From JBEBXQ01 sp040391535 (GTDB lineage Bacteria; Bacteroidota; Bacteroidia; Cytophagales; Spirosomataceae), in NCBI GenBank assembly GCA_040391535.1, contig JBEBXQ010000080.1, positions 1 through 23,178 of the forward strand: a DNA stretch of 23,178 nt. The letters run 5' to 3'. The position numbers and the translations under genes are program-made. This document shows positions 15,469 to 23,151 of the stretch, one piece after another (position 1 is the first letter of the stretch; each line of letters opens with the position of its first letter). The notes under the pieces were generated by a model, which saw only the letters and a program-made list of their open reading frames with translations, ran no database searches and was not told where the DNA came from.

Positions 15469-17835
15469 TTATGACTCTTTTAAAGTTTTTACGGGATTGG
15501 CGGTGGCAGTTCTCAAAGCCTGTGAGCTGATGGCCAGTAAAGCAATACCAAAAGCAATGACAGCCGTCCATACAAATACGATCCAGCCTATTTCGATACG
15601 GTAATCAAATGAATCTAACCATCCGTGCATGATCCACCATGCTATCGGAAAGGCAAACAGACAGGATACTCCAACCAGTATTATAAACTCTCTGTTAAGT
15701 AAGCCGACTAATCTGGATACTGACGCTCCGAGTACTTTACGGATACCGATTTCCTTTGCGCGCTGCTCTGCTGAATAGGATGCCAGGCCAAACAATCCCA
15801 GACAGGATATAATAATGGAAAGAACTGCGAACACCGCCGCCAGTTTTTGTATGAGCATTTCTGATTTGAAAAAGTTATCAAATGTTTCATCTAAGAAATG
15901 ATATTCAAACGGATACTGAGGATTACTGGCTTTGATGACCCCTTCTATGTTTGCAATCGTTTCAGAAAGATTCACTCCTTCTTTTGTCCGGACATTGAGC
16001 ATGCCGAACGGGTTCTGCCTTTTGGGAGCCAGGATCACAGGCTTAGCCGGAGCGTATACATTATTGTGAACAAAATCTTTGACAACCCCTGCAATGGTAT
16101 AGGGCTTCCCCCAGTAAATCACTTTTCCTGCAACCATTCCATCCTGCCGGATCATCTTCGCAAAAGTTTCATTTACAACCACACTGGAACTATCTCCCAG
16201 CATATTGGCATGAAAGTTTCGGCCGTCCGTCAGTTGCAGACCCATAGCGGGAAGAAAATCGGCATCTGTCTGTAATATTGAAATGGGAGTATACTTTCCT
16301 TCTTCTTTTCCGTCCCAGGAGATTCCCCAGGTAGTAGAGCCAATCTGAAGGATACTCATGTTGCTGATGCCTACATGGTCAACCTGTCCGGTAGCAAGAA
16401 GCTGCTCTTTTATGAATGTTGTTTTTGTATACATATCACCTTTTAAGGGGATAGTCATTATCTGACTGCGATCAAAACCCATATCGCGGTTTCTGGCATG
16501 CTGGATCTGCTGATAGATAATTGCCGTGGAAATAAGGAGGATGATACAGGCCGAATATTGCAATACGACCAGTCCCCGGCGAACATAACCGGTACTGCCT
16601 GTTTTTTGCTTACCGCCTTTTAAGGTTTGTACAGGATTAAATGATGAAAGATAAAATGCCGGATAGCATCCTGATATAAACCCGCATATCGCAGTAACAA
16701 TAATCAGAAAAAGCAAATGCTGTGTTTTGAAAATACTGATGGTCAGCTCTTTCTCAACAAGATGATTGAAAGGTGTGATAAACAAATACATGAATGCGAC
16801 AGCCACCAGGGAAGACAGGATAGCGAGTATAACAGATTCCCCCAGAAACTTCACGATCAGATTAACTTTGCCTGCCCCGACGACTTTATGGATACTGACT
16901 TCTTTAGCTCTTTTCTCTGAACGTGCTGTAGAAAGGTTCATAAAGTTTACACAGGCAATGATTAACACAACCCAGGCAATACTACTGAATAAGCGTACAT
17001 ACCTGATGACACCTCCCTGCTCATTTCCATTCCTGTCAAAGCTGTCATATAAATGCCACCGTTCCAGAGGATACAGGAAATGTTCAGCATTTGAGTTGCT
17101 ATTGCCTGACTTTCGTTTTTCAAGATCGGTTAAAGCAGTATTGACTGTCCCGAAATCTGCATTTTTATCAAGTTGCACCAACGAATTGAAAGAGTAATTT
17201 CCCCATGATTCCACCCAATCCTTATCACGCGCATAGTTTTTAAAGGAAATCAGCCAGTCGAAGTTATAAGTACTGGTTTTAGGCAGGTCTTTTACGACGC
17301 CGGAAACAATGTAGGTCTCATCGTTATCTATACGTACTGGTTTTCCCAATGCTTTTTCTGTACCGAAGAGCCTTTTGGCGGCAGTCTGGTTGAGTAATAT
17401 ATCATGGATACCGGCTAATGCATTTTCTCTGGAACCTTCGATAAATTCCAGAGAGAAAATATCCATAATTTCCGGGTCTGCATAAGTGCCTTTCTGATAA
17501 ATATCCTTTCCATTTACCGAAAAAAGCAAGTCCTGATACCAGTTGATACGCGCAGCATATCTGACACCAGGAATTTCGGATTTTATGGCCGGTACCAGCG
17601 CTCCTGATGTAATCGGATGCACATTAGTACTTCCGTCAAACACTTGTCTGGTCCTGACTGAATAAATATCTTCCCTGTTCGGGAAATGATTATCGTAGCT
17701 GACCTCATCTTCTATCCACAGAAAAATAAATCCTGCACAGGCTATGCCCACCGCCAGACCAAAGATGTTCAGGAAACTGTACCCTTTGGTTTTCAGGATA
17801 TTCCGGAAAGCGGTTTTAAAAAATACGCGTATCAT
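15469..17835 (-). CDS. FtsX/MacB-type ABC permease 6 (first in operon)
   Basis: This 788-residue inner-membrane permease lies between the membrane fusion protein gene and the ATPase gene, so it is the likeliest primary partner of both. It starts MIRVFFKTAFRNILKTK. It has a TM at about 21-41, periplasmic domain 1 to about 280, TMs from about 283, then a second lobe with a TM at about 425-445, periplasmic domain 2, and three closing TMs. The second coupling motif is canonical (AKEIGIRKVLGASV, 693-706). The first reads RAKEVSIHKVVGAG (309-322), with Ser and His in place of the usual Gly and Arg. The C terminus (NPVKTLKES) differs from the LRNE ending of permeases 1-4. Confidence 0.95.
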   Translation of the reverse strand: MIRVFFKTAFRNILKTKGYSFLNIFGLAVGIACAGFIFLWIEDEVSYDNHFPNREDIYSVRTRQVFDGSTNVHPITSGALVPAIKSEIPGVRYAARINWYQDLLFSVNGKDIYQKGTYADPEIMDIFSLEFIEGSRENALAGIHDILLNQTAAKRLFGTEKALGKPVRIDNDETYIVSGVVKDLPKTSTYNFDWLISFKNYARDKDWVESWGNYSFNSLVQLDKNADFGTVNTALTDLEKRKSGNSNSNAEHFLYPLERWHLYDSFDRNGNEQGGVIRYVRLFSSIAWVVLIIACVNFMNLSTARSEKRAKEVSIHKVVGAGKVNLIVKFLGESVILAILSSLVAVAFMYLFITPFNHLVEKELTISIFKTQHLLFLIIVTAICGFISGCYPAFYLSSFNPVQTLKGGKQKTGSTGYVRRGLVVLQYSACIILLISTAIIYQQIQHARNRDMGFDRSQIMTIPLKGDMYTKTTFIKEQLLATGQVDHVGISNMSILQIGSTTWGISWDGKEEGKYTPISILQTDADFLPAMGLQLTDGRNFHANMLGDSSSVVVNETFAKMIRQDGMVAGKVIYWGKPYTIAGVVKDFVHNNVYAPAKPVILAPKRQNPFGMLNVRTKEGVNLSETIANIEGVIKASNPQYPFEYHFLDETFDNFFKSEMLIQKLAAVFAVLSIIISCLGLFGLASYSAEQRAKEIGIRKVLGASVSRLVGLLNREFIILVGVSCLFAFPIAWWIMHGWLDSFDYRIEIGWIVFVWTAVIAFGIALLAISSQALRTATANPVKTLKES

Positions 17836-17902
17836 GTTTATTTCTTTTATTCAGGGTTTCAGGAATAGTCTCAATCCTGTTTATTTGGTGTAATATACAA
17901 TG

Positions 17903-19153
17903 TTACTCCAGCTTCAGCTCCTGCACTCTTTCGTACATTTCATAGCTCGATGTCACGACTTTGTCTCCCTCTTTCAGGCCGCTGATTACTTCGTAATAAT
18001 CCGGATTCTGCCGGCCCAGCTGCACATCTGTCTTATAAGCAGTTTTGCCGTCTTCGCTCAGTTTGAACACCCAATTGCCTCCGGTCTGCTGATAAAATCC
18101 GCCTTTGGCTAAGAGCATGGCCGATGTTTCATCACTGAGTGCCAGACGAATCTGGAGTGTCTGCCCGCGACGGATGCCTTCCGGTGTTTTGTCCACAAAT
18201 TCCATATCTACCTGAAAACGACCATTGGTTACCTGGGTATATACCTTCCGGATTCTGAGTTTATAGCTTTTACCTGCAAAAGTAAACTCTCCTTCAAGAT
18301 CGGGGTAAATCCGGGAAATATAATGTTCATCTATATCAGCCCTGACCTTAAACCCGCTCAGGATATCAATCTGGCCCAGGCGCTCTCCGGGATTTTTTTT
18401 CTGTCCGATTTCCGCATCAAAGGAAGTAAGCTGTCCGTCAACCGGTGCCCGCACGATCAGATCACCTACTTTACGGCGCATCAGTTCCAGTGCGCTGCGG
18501 GTGCGGTCGTAAGTCTGCCGGCTGTCGCGCAGGGCCTGAGTTTGTCGTATAGAGTCCTGAAGTACGTTTTCCCGTGTTAATGTAGCTTTTTCAAGCTGGT
18601 AGTTGTACTGATTTTCAGACTGACGGAATTCCTGTTCTCCGATCGCCTTATTGGCATAGAGATGTGAATTGAGCTTATACACCCTTTCCGCTTCTTTCAG
18701 GCCGTTATTAACATCTGCCAGCTGATTCCGGTTAGAAATGGATGCCTGCTGAGCGTTGGTCTGGGCTATCTGCGCCTGAGTAAGCAGGTTCAGAACCTGG
18801 GTTTCCTGATTGACAAGGCTTAGCTCAAGGTCAGTATTGGAGAGACGAAGGATAGGATCTCCTTTTTTCAGATGAGCGCCGTCTTCTGCAAGTTTTTCTT
18901 CTACCCTTCCGCCTTCAGCGGCATCCAGGTAAATAGTATTAACGGGTAATACCATTCCGTTTACCGGAATAAACTCGCGGAAAGCCCCCTGTCTTACTTC
19001 AGAAATTGTAATCCGTTCGGTCGCCACATTCAGTTTTTGTTCTCCGGATGTAAAATAATAACTTGCGAAAATCAGCAGCGTTATCGCGCTGACTCCGGCC
19101 GTCATGGCTATTGTACGGCTATTCCATCTTTTTTGAGGTAGTGCTCTGTCCAC
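17903..19153 (-). CDS. Membrane fusion protein, HlyD/MacA-like
   Basis: This 416-residue periplasmic adaptor is the first gene of the efflux operon. A single TM at about 16-34 anchors it in the inner membrane. Two half-lipoyl segments flank a long alpha-helical hairpin: the first contains AEGGRVEEKLAEDGAHLKKG, and the second IVRAPVDGQLTSFDAEIG. The hairpin is rich in Gln, Asn, Glu and Ala (about residues 105-230). Beta-barrel and membrane-proximal domains follow. In MacAB-like pumps such proteins join the permease to a TolC-type outer membrane channel. The start is GTG at 19151-19153. The next ATG is codon 17, which would remove the charged cytoplasmic segment, and the predicted sigma-54 transcript start near 19180 fits the GTG. 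No TolC homologue is present in this window. Confidence 0.93.
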   Translation of the reverse strand: MDRALPQKRWNSRTIAMTAGVSAITLLIFASYYFTSGEQKLNVATERITISEVRQGAFREFIPVNGMVLPVNTIYLDAAEGGRVEEKLAEDGAHLKKGDPILRLSNTDLELSLVNQETQVLNLLTQAQIAQTNAQQASISNRNQLADVNNGLKEAERVYKLNSHLYANKAIGEQEFRQSENQYNYQLEKATLTRENVLQDSIRQTQALRDSRQTYDRTRSALELMRRKVGDLIVRAPVDGQLTSFDAEIGQKKNPGERLGQIDILSGFKVRADIDEHYISRIYPDLEGEFTFAGKSYKLRIRKVYTQVTNGRFQVDMEFVDKTPEGIRRGQTLQIRLALSDETSAMLLAKGGFYQQTGGNWVFKLSEDGKTAYKTDVQLGRQNPDYYEVISGLKEGDKVVTSSYEMYERVQELKLE

Positions 19154-19190
19154 TGTAATGAATTGTTAAATTTCAGATACAGTTTATTCA

Positions 19191-19206
19191 AGCTACATTT
19201 GTGCCA
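19191..19206 (-). promoter_or_regulatory. Sigma-54 (-24/-12) promoter of the efflux operon
   Basis: The minus strand reads TGGCACAAATGTAGCT. The -24 element TGGCAC is a perfect match, and the GG and GC dinucleotides are exactly 10 bases apart, as sigma-54 requires; the -12 element is TAGC instead of TTGC. Transcription would start near 19180, about 27 bases before the GTG of the membrane fusion protein gene. The palindrome at 19256-19279 lies about 87 bases upstream of that start. Confidence 0.75.
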
Positions 19207-19255
19207 GAAAATTATAATACTGATAATCAGTTGATTATGGTTATTTGAGGAAATT

Positions 19256-19279
19256 AAAGTGTTCGTTAACGGACACTTT
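19256..19279. promoter_or_regulatory. Palindromic operator, likely enhancer site of the adjacent NtrC-type regulator
   Basis: This 24-base inverted repeat has 11 of 12 pairs matched (only 19263/19272 mismatch). Its 20-base core is AGTGTTCGTTAACGGACACT. It is the strongest dyad in the intergenic region and lies between two divergent sigma-54 promoters, about 87 and 108 bases upstream of their predicted starts. That spacing is normal for an enhancer bound by a dimeric Fis-type helix-turn-helix. That the neighbouring regulator binds it is inference. Confidence 0.72.
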
Positions 19280-19348
19280 TTGTGCGGAGGCAGACAGCCT
19301 GCTCAAATGCTTAACAGTTTCGGGTTGATAATCAGATGTTTAACAAAA

Positions 19349-19364
19349 TGGTATAAAAATTGCT
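19349..19364 (+). promoter_or_regulatory. Sigma-54 (-24/-12) promoter of the regulator-kinase operon
   Basis: The plus strand reads TGGTATAAAAATTGCT. TGG at -24 and TTGC at -12 are in the exact sigma-54 spacing (10 bases between GG and GC). Transcription would start near 19375, leaving a leader of about 118 bases before the regulator's ATG. With the palindrome upstream, this suggests that the regulator activates its own gene. Confidence 0.72.
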
Positions 19365-19459
19365 GCTTATCGTTATGGATCAGGGTGGTGCATATTCAGT
19401 AGATGGAAGAGGTGTTTTTCACCGAAACCCGGATTGATAAAAGATATCGAATAACTTAT

Positions 19460-19467
19460 TACATTTG
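19460..19467 (+). promoter_or_regulatory. Possible housekeeping -7 box of the regulator gene
   Basis: TACATTTG matches the TAnnTTTG box and would start transcription near 19474, 19 bases before the ATG. The nearest TTG upstream is 24 bases away instead of 19-21, so the promoter would be weak. It could supply basal regulator before sigma-54 activation. Confidence 0.3.
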
Positions 19468-19492
19468 AACAGACATAATACCTGAATTATCC

Positions 19493-20830
19493 ATGAAAAA
19501 TGCGACCCTGCTGATTATAGATGATGATCCTGATGTGCTTACTGCTTTTCGTTTATTACTGAAAAGGGAGGTCAGGAATATCATCGCCGATAAAAATCCT
19601 GAGAATATACCCTCTATTTTGTCAAGGGAACAAATTGATATGGTATTGCTGGATATGAATTTCAGAAGTTCGGTCAATACCGGTAATGAAGGGCTTTTCT
19701 GGCTGAATAAAATTAAGACGATCAATCCGGCTTTACCGGTGGTGATGATTACGGCCTACGGGGCGATTGATCTGGCTGTGGCGTCACTGAAAAACGGAGC
19801 CACCGATTTTATTGTAAAGCCCTGGAAAAATGAGCACATGCTGCAAGTGGTGGACGGTATTCTCTCTGAAAAAACTTCCAGGAAAAAGAAAGTGGCCGAA
19901 GTGCAGCCGACAGATCTGCTCGGACAGTCGGATGTCATGCAGTCACTTTTTCATAAAATCAGAAAAATTGCCCCGACAGATGCCAATATCCTTATTTTAG
20001 GTGAAAACGGAACCGGCAAGGATCTGATAGCAGCGGAAATCCACCGGCTTTCTTACAGGTCAAAAGAAGCGTATGTAAAGGTAGATGTTGGCGCGCTTAC
20101 AGATACTCTTTTTGAAAGTGAATTGTTCGGTCACAAGCGTGGAGCGTTTACAGATGCCCGCGAAGACCGGCCGGGTCGTTTTGAAGTGGCTAACAAAGGG
20201 ACGATATTTCTGGATGAAATCGGTAATATATCCCTGGTTCAGCAGGCTAAATTGCTTTCAGTCCTGCAAAACAGAACCGTCACCAGACTGGGAAGTAATG
20301 AAACGAGACCTGTGGATATCCGGTTGCTGTGTGCCACCAATGTACCGTTACAGGTGCTTGCAGATGAATCGCACTTCAGAAAGGATCTTATTTACAGGAT
20401 CAACACCGTAGAAGTGCAGGTGCCGCCGTTAAGAGACAGGCAAGGGGATATTGTATTGCTGGCCCGTCATTTTGCCGGGGTATATGCCAGAAAATACCTG
20501 AAACCTGTGCCTGAATTCGACAGAAAAGCCATCGCCAAACTGAATGGCTATGCGTTTCCGGGTAATGTAAGAGAACTGCAGTATTCTATCGAAAGGGCTA
20601 TTATTATGGCAGATTCCAACATTCTGACAGATCAGGACATTATATTTTCTCCTATTGAGCAACAATCAGGTATTGACTTGAAAGAGCAGGATAATAATCT
20701 GCTGGAGCTGGAGAAAAATACGATTCTGAAGGTACTGGAACAACATAACGGTAACATCAGTAAAGCGGCACGTGAACTGGGAATTACCCGTACAGCACTT
20801 TACCGCCGGCTGGATAAATATAATATTTAG
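19493..20830 (+). CDS. NtrC-family sigma-54-dependent response regulator
   Basis: This 445-residue cytoplasmic transcription activator has three domains. The receiver domain (about 4-122) has the acidic triad around Asp10-Asp12, the phosphoacceptor Asp54 in VLLDMNF, Thr87 and Lys109. The AAA+ domain (about 142-375) has Walker A GENGTGKD (170-177), the sigma-54 contact loop GAFTDA (217-222, usually GAFTGA), Walker B GTIFLDEIGN (236-245) and the arginine-finger region FRKDLIYRI (295-303). The C-terminal Fis-type helix-turn-helix (about 410-445) includes NISKAARELGITRTALYRRL. It is divergent from the efflux operon, with sigma-54 promoters on both sides of a shared palindrome. The kinase gene follows directly after its TAG. 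It very probably activates both operons when phosphorylated. Confidence 0.96.
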   Translation: MKNATLLIIDDDPDVLTAFRLLLKREVRNIIADKNPENIPSILSREQIDMVLLDMNFRSSVNTGNEGLFWLNKIKTINPALPVVMITAYGAIDLAVASLKNGATDFIVKPWKNEHMLQVVDGILSEKTSRKKKVAEVQPTDLLGQSDVMQSLFHKIRKIAPTDANILILGENGTGKDLIAAEIHRLSYRSKEAYVKVDVGALTDTLFESELFGHKRGAFTDAREDRPGRFEVANKGTIFLDEIGNISLVQQAKLLSVLQNRTVTRLGSNETRPVDIRLLCATNVPLQVLADESHFRKDLIYRINTVEVQVPPLRDRQGDIVLLARHFAGVYARKYLKPVPEFDRKAIAKLNGYAFPGNVRELQYSIERAIIMADSNILTDQDIIFSPIEQQSGIDLKEQDNNLLELEKNTILKVLEQHNGNISKAARELGITRTALYRRLDKYNI

Positions 20831-22150
20831 ATGAACAGGTTCCTGAAAGTTCAGTTAGGGAAAGTGCTGATTTTACTGCTGCTGACAGGAGGTGGCGGAC
20901 TTTTAATTTATCATCAGCAGTATATGTATGCTTTTTGGTGTATCCCTTTTATACTCTGGATTCTATACCTGAATTTTCTTTCGCAGAAACGGATTTATAC
21001 AGAGCTGGAAGAGTTTGCTGAAGCCGTCCGGTATCATGATTATTCCCGTTATTACCCGCTACAGAATACCCGCTCTGAACTGGTCCCGCTGCGCAGCACG
21101 TTTAATGAGGTCAATACTATGTTCAGGAAGGTAAGTCAGGACAGGGAAGTGCAATACCAGTCGCTCCACAGGATCCTGGAACTGGTGGATACCGCAATTA
21201 TTTCCTATCATGAAAAAGACGGGCATGTAGTGTGGATGAACCAGTTTTTTAAAGATTTGTTTTCGATACAGTACCTGAATAATCTTCATTCTCTGGAAAC
21301 GAAGAAACCCGGTGTATACCAATCAATCCTGGAAGCAGGACCCGGAAAACCTCAGTTGATTTCGCTGGAAACCAGCCGTGGAATGCTGGGGATACAGATT
21401 TCGGCCAGCCGGTTTCAGACACAGGAAGGAGATTTCAGGCTGATAGCCTTCCAGAATATCAACGAAGCCATGGACGAAACCGAGAGTAAAGCCTGGCAAA
21501 AACTACTCAGTGTGCTGACACATGAGATCATGAATTCCATTGCGCCTATTTCCTCCCTTGCCGGTACGATGAACAAGCGGTTAAGTCAGTTTCCTGACTC
21601 GGAAGAGATTGAAGATATCAGAATAGGGACAGAAACGATTCAGCGGCGTAGTGAAGGGTTGCTGAAGTTTGCAGAAAGCTACCGCAGCCTCAACAAAACC
21701 GTACAGCCTGATATGCATCCGGTAAGCATCGCCTCCCTGTTTGAAAATCTCTATCAGCTAATGGAACCTACACTGATACAGAAAGGCATTGAAATGGATA
21801 TTATTCTGAAAGATCCGAAAATTAAGATTTCACTGGACAGGAACCTGATTGAGCAGGCCTTGATCAATCTCGTGCTGAACGCTATCGAGGCCGTTAAAAA
21901 CAGGGATACGCCCCGCATAGAACTGATCGCGCAACTGGAAGACGGCAGGCCACAGATTAAAGTGAAAGACAACGGGCCCGGTATAGCACCAGAGGTACTG
22001 GAAAGTATTTTTGTGCCTTTTTTTACTACCCGCAAAAACGGCAGCGGCGTAGGGCTGACCCTTTCCAAGCAGATCATGCATTTGCACAAAGGTTCTATTC
22101 AGGTATGGTCAAGAGAAGGTGCAGGGAGTGTATTCAGCCTGTTGTTCTGA
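20831..22150 (+). CDS. NtrY-like membrane sensor histidine kinase
   Basis: This 439-residue kinase is the likely partner of the regulator. Two TMs (about 11-27 and 34-50) are joined by a loop of only about six residues, so there is almost no periplasmic sensing domain. A HAMP-like linker and a PAS-like segment (about 105-210) follow. The dimerisation/phosphoacceptor helix carries LTHEIMNSIAP with His231. The catalytic domain has the N-box NLVLNAIEA (346-354), DNGPGI (380-385), the F-box FVPFFTT (394-400) and the G2 box GSGVGL (404-409). The ATG begins at the base immediately after the regulator's TAG, which suggests translational coupling. The protein resembles the NtrY-like kinases common beside sigma-54 regulators in Bacteroidota. 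With so little outside the membrane, it may sense the bilayer or a membrane partner such as the permeases. Confidence 0.94.
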   Translation: MNRFLKVQLGKVLILLLLTGGGGLLIYHQQYMYAFWCIPFILWILYLNFLSQKRIYTELEEFAEAVRYHDYSRYYPLQNTRSELVPLRSTFNEVNTMFRKVSQDREVQYQSLHRILELVDTAIISYHEKDGHVVWMNQFFKDLFSIQYLNNLHSLETKKPGVYQSILEAGPGKPQLISLETSRGMLGIQISASRFQTQEGDFRLIAFQNINEAMDETESKAWQKLLSVLTHEIMNSIAPISSLAGTMNKRLSQFPDSEEIEDIRIGTETIQRRSEGLLKFAESYRSLNKTVQPDMHPVSIASLFENLYQLMEPTLIQKGIEMDIILKDPKIKISLDRNLIEQALINLVLNAIEAVKNRDTPRIELIAQLEDGRPQIKVKDNGPGIAPEVLESIFVPFFTTRKNGSGVGLTLSKQIMHLHKGSIQVWSREGAGSVFSLLF

Positions 22151-22209
22151 TCATAGCACTCCCCTGCCTGCTGAATGGGTGTGTAATGGGGGGATTTTAT
22201 TCTGATCAT

Positions 22210-23151
22210 TTATTTATAAGTAATTTTAACATCCATAACTACCGGAACGTTTGATGTATTTTTGCCGGCTATATACAGTTTTTGTCCGTCAGAAAACAGA
22301 TTGGCATAGGACGGGAGTCCGGTCATGGTTATAGATTCTGCAGCCCATACGTTTTTTATAAGATCATAGATCTGCATTTTATTGCTTTGAAGAAGGTATA
22401 AATGGTCGCCCAGTACAGCAGTATGTATGTCGCTGTAACTGGTATTTACTTCAAACGGAGTATCAGCCAGTGCTGTCCAGGTGTTATCGGAGACAGAAAA
22501 ATAAGACATTTTTTGTATCGCGTTACTTCCTCCCAGTACATAAAGCCGGTCCTTATAAGCGATTACCTGGCTTCTGCTGGTTGCATACAGGTAGTTTGGA
22601 ATAGTAAACCATTGATTTTGTGCAATATTATAATATTTGAACAAAGAGCTGACGTTCCTGCCGCCGATGAAATAGATATTTCCGTTCAGATAACCCACCC
22701 CGGCTTCTCCGTTGTTGTCCTTTGCTGTAGCCGGGTAACTGATATTGGACCAGGAATTTGACGAAGCGGTGTATTTGGTGGCATCATTGGCGATATAAAA
22801 AATGTTGGTTCCATCCGATACGAGTCTGCTGCTGTAACCGCATCCGCAAACATTGGCTGAGTTGGCTAAGGGAGAAGAAAAGGTGTTGTTGTCCAGATTG
22901 TATCTGACAAAAAACTGAGGCTTGGCCGTATTGGAATAATTGCTGAAATAGATAGCATTTCCAACCAGTATCGATAAAACCGGATAAGGTCCTGCATCAA
23001 AAGAGCTGAGGGGCATACTGCGTTGCTGCAAAACAAGATCTATGTCATTTACTGTTTTCTCAGGCGGAACAGACGCATCATCATCAGAACCGGAACAAGC
23101 CAGTGTGAGAAAAGCAACGATAGCAAACAGAATAATTTTTAAAGTGCTCAT
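22210..23151 (-). CDS. Kelch-repeat lipoprotein
   Basis: This is a 313-residue secreted lipoprotein. The N terminus MSTLKIILFAIVAFLTLAC is a signal peptide with a lipobox (LTLA|C, Cys19). The residues after the cysteine (SGSDDDAS) are acidic, like the surface-export signals of Bacteroidota lipoproteins. The rest holds several Kelch-type repeats, seen for example in GNIYFIGG...YYNIAQNQWFTIP and DRLYVLGG...YFSVSDNTWTALADTP, which would form a beta-propeller. There is no enzyme motif, so the role is probably binding or structural. I chose ATG 23151 over an in-frame TTG at 23157. It converges on the kinase gene and is separated from it by 59 bases. No link to the efflux operon is visible. Confidence 0.88.
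   Translation of the reverse strand: MSTLKIILFAIVAFLTLACSGSDDDASVPPEKTVNDIDLVLQQRSMPLSSFDAGPYPVLSILVGNAIYFSNYSNTAKPQFFVRYNLDNNTFSSPLANSANVCGCGYSSRLVSDGTNIFYIANDATKYTASSNSWSNISYPATAKDNNGEAGVGYLNGNIYFIGGRNVSSLFKYYNIAQNQWFTIPNYLYATSRSQVIAYKDRLYVLGGSNAIQKMSYFSVSDNTWTALADTPFEVNTSYSDIHTAVLGDHLYLLQSNKMQIYDLIKNVWAAESITMTGLPSYANLFSDGQKLYIAGKNTSNVPVVMDVKITYK

Noticed and set aside
22151..22209. Possible bidirectional terminator between the kinase and the Kelch gene
   Set aside because: Only a five-base stem (TCCCC/GGGGA) with a loop of about 25 bases precedes a weak T run, which is too poor to call. The two TGATCA hexamers here look incidental.
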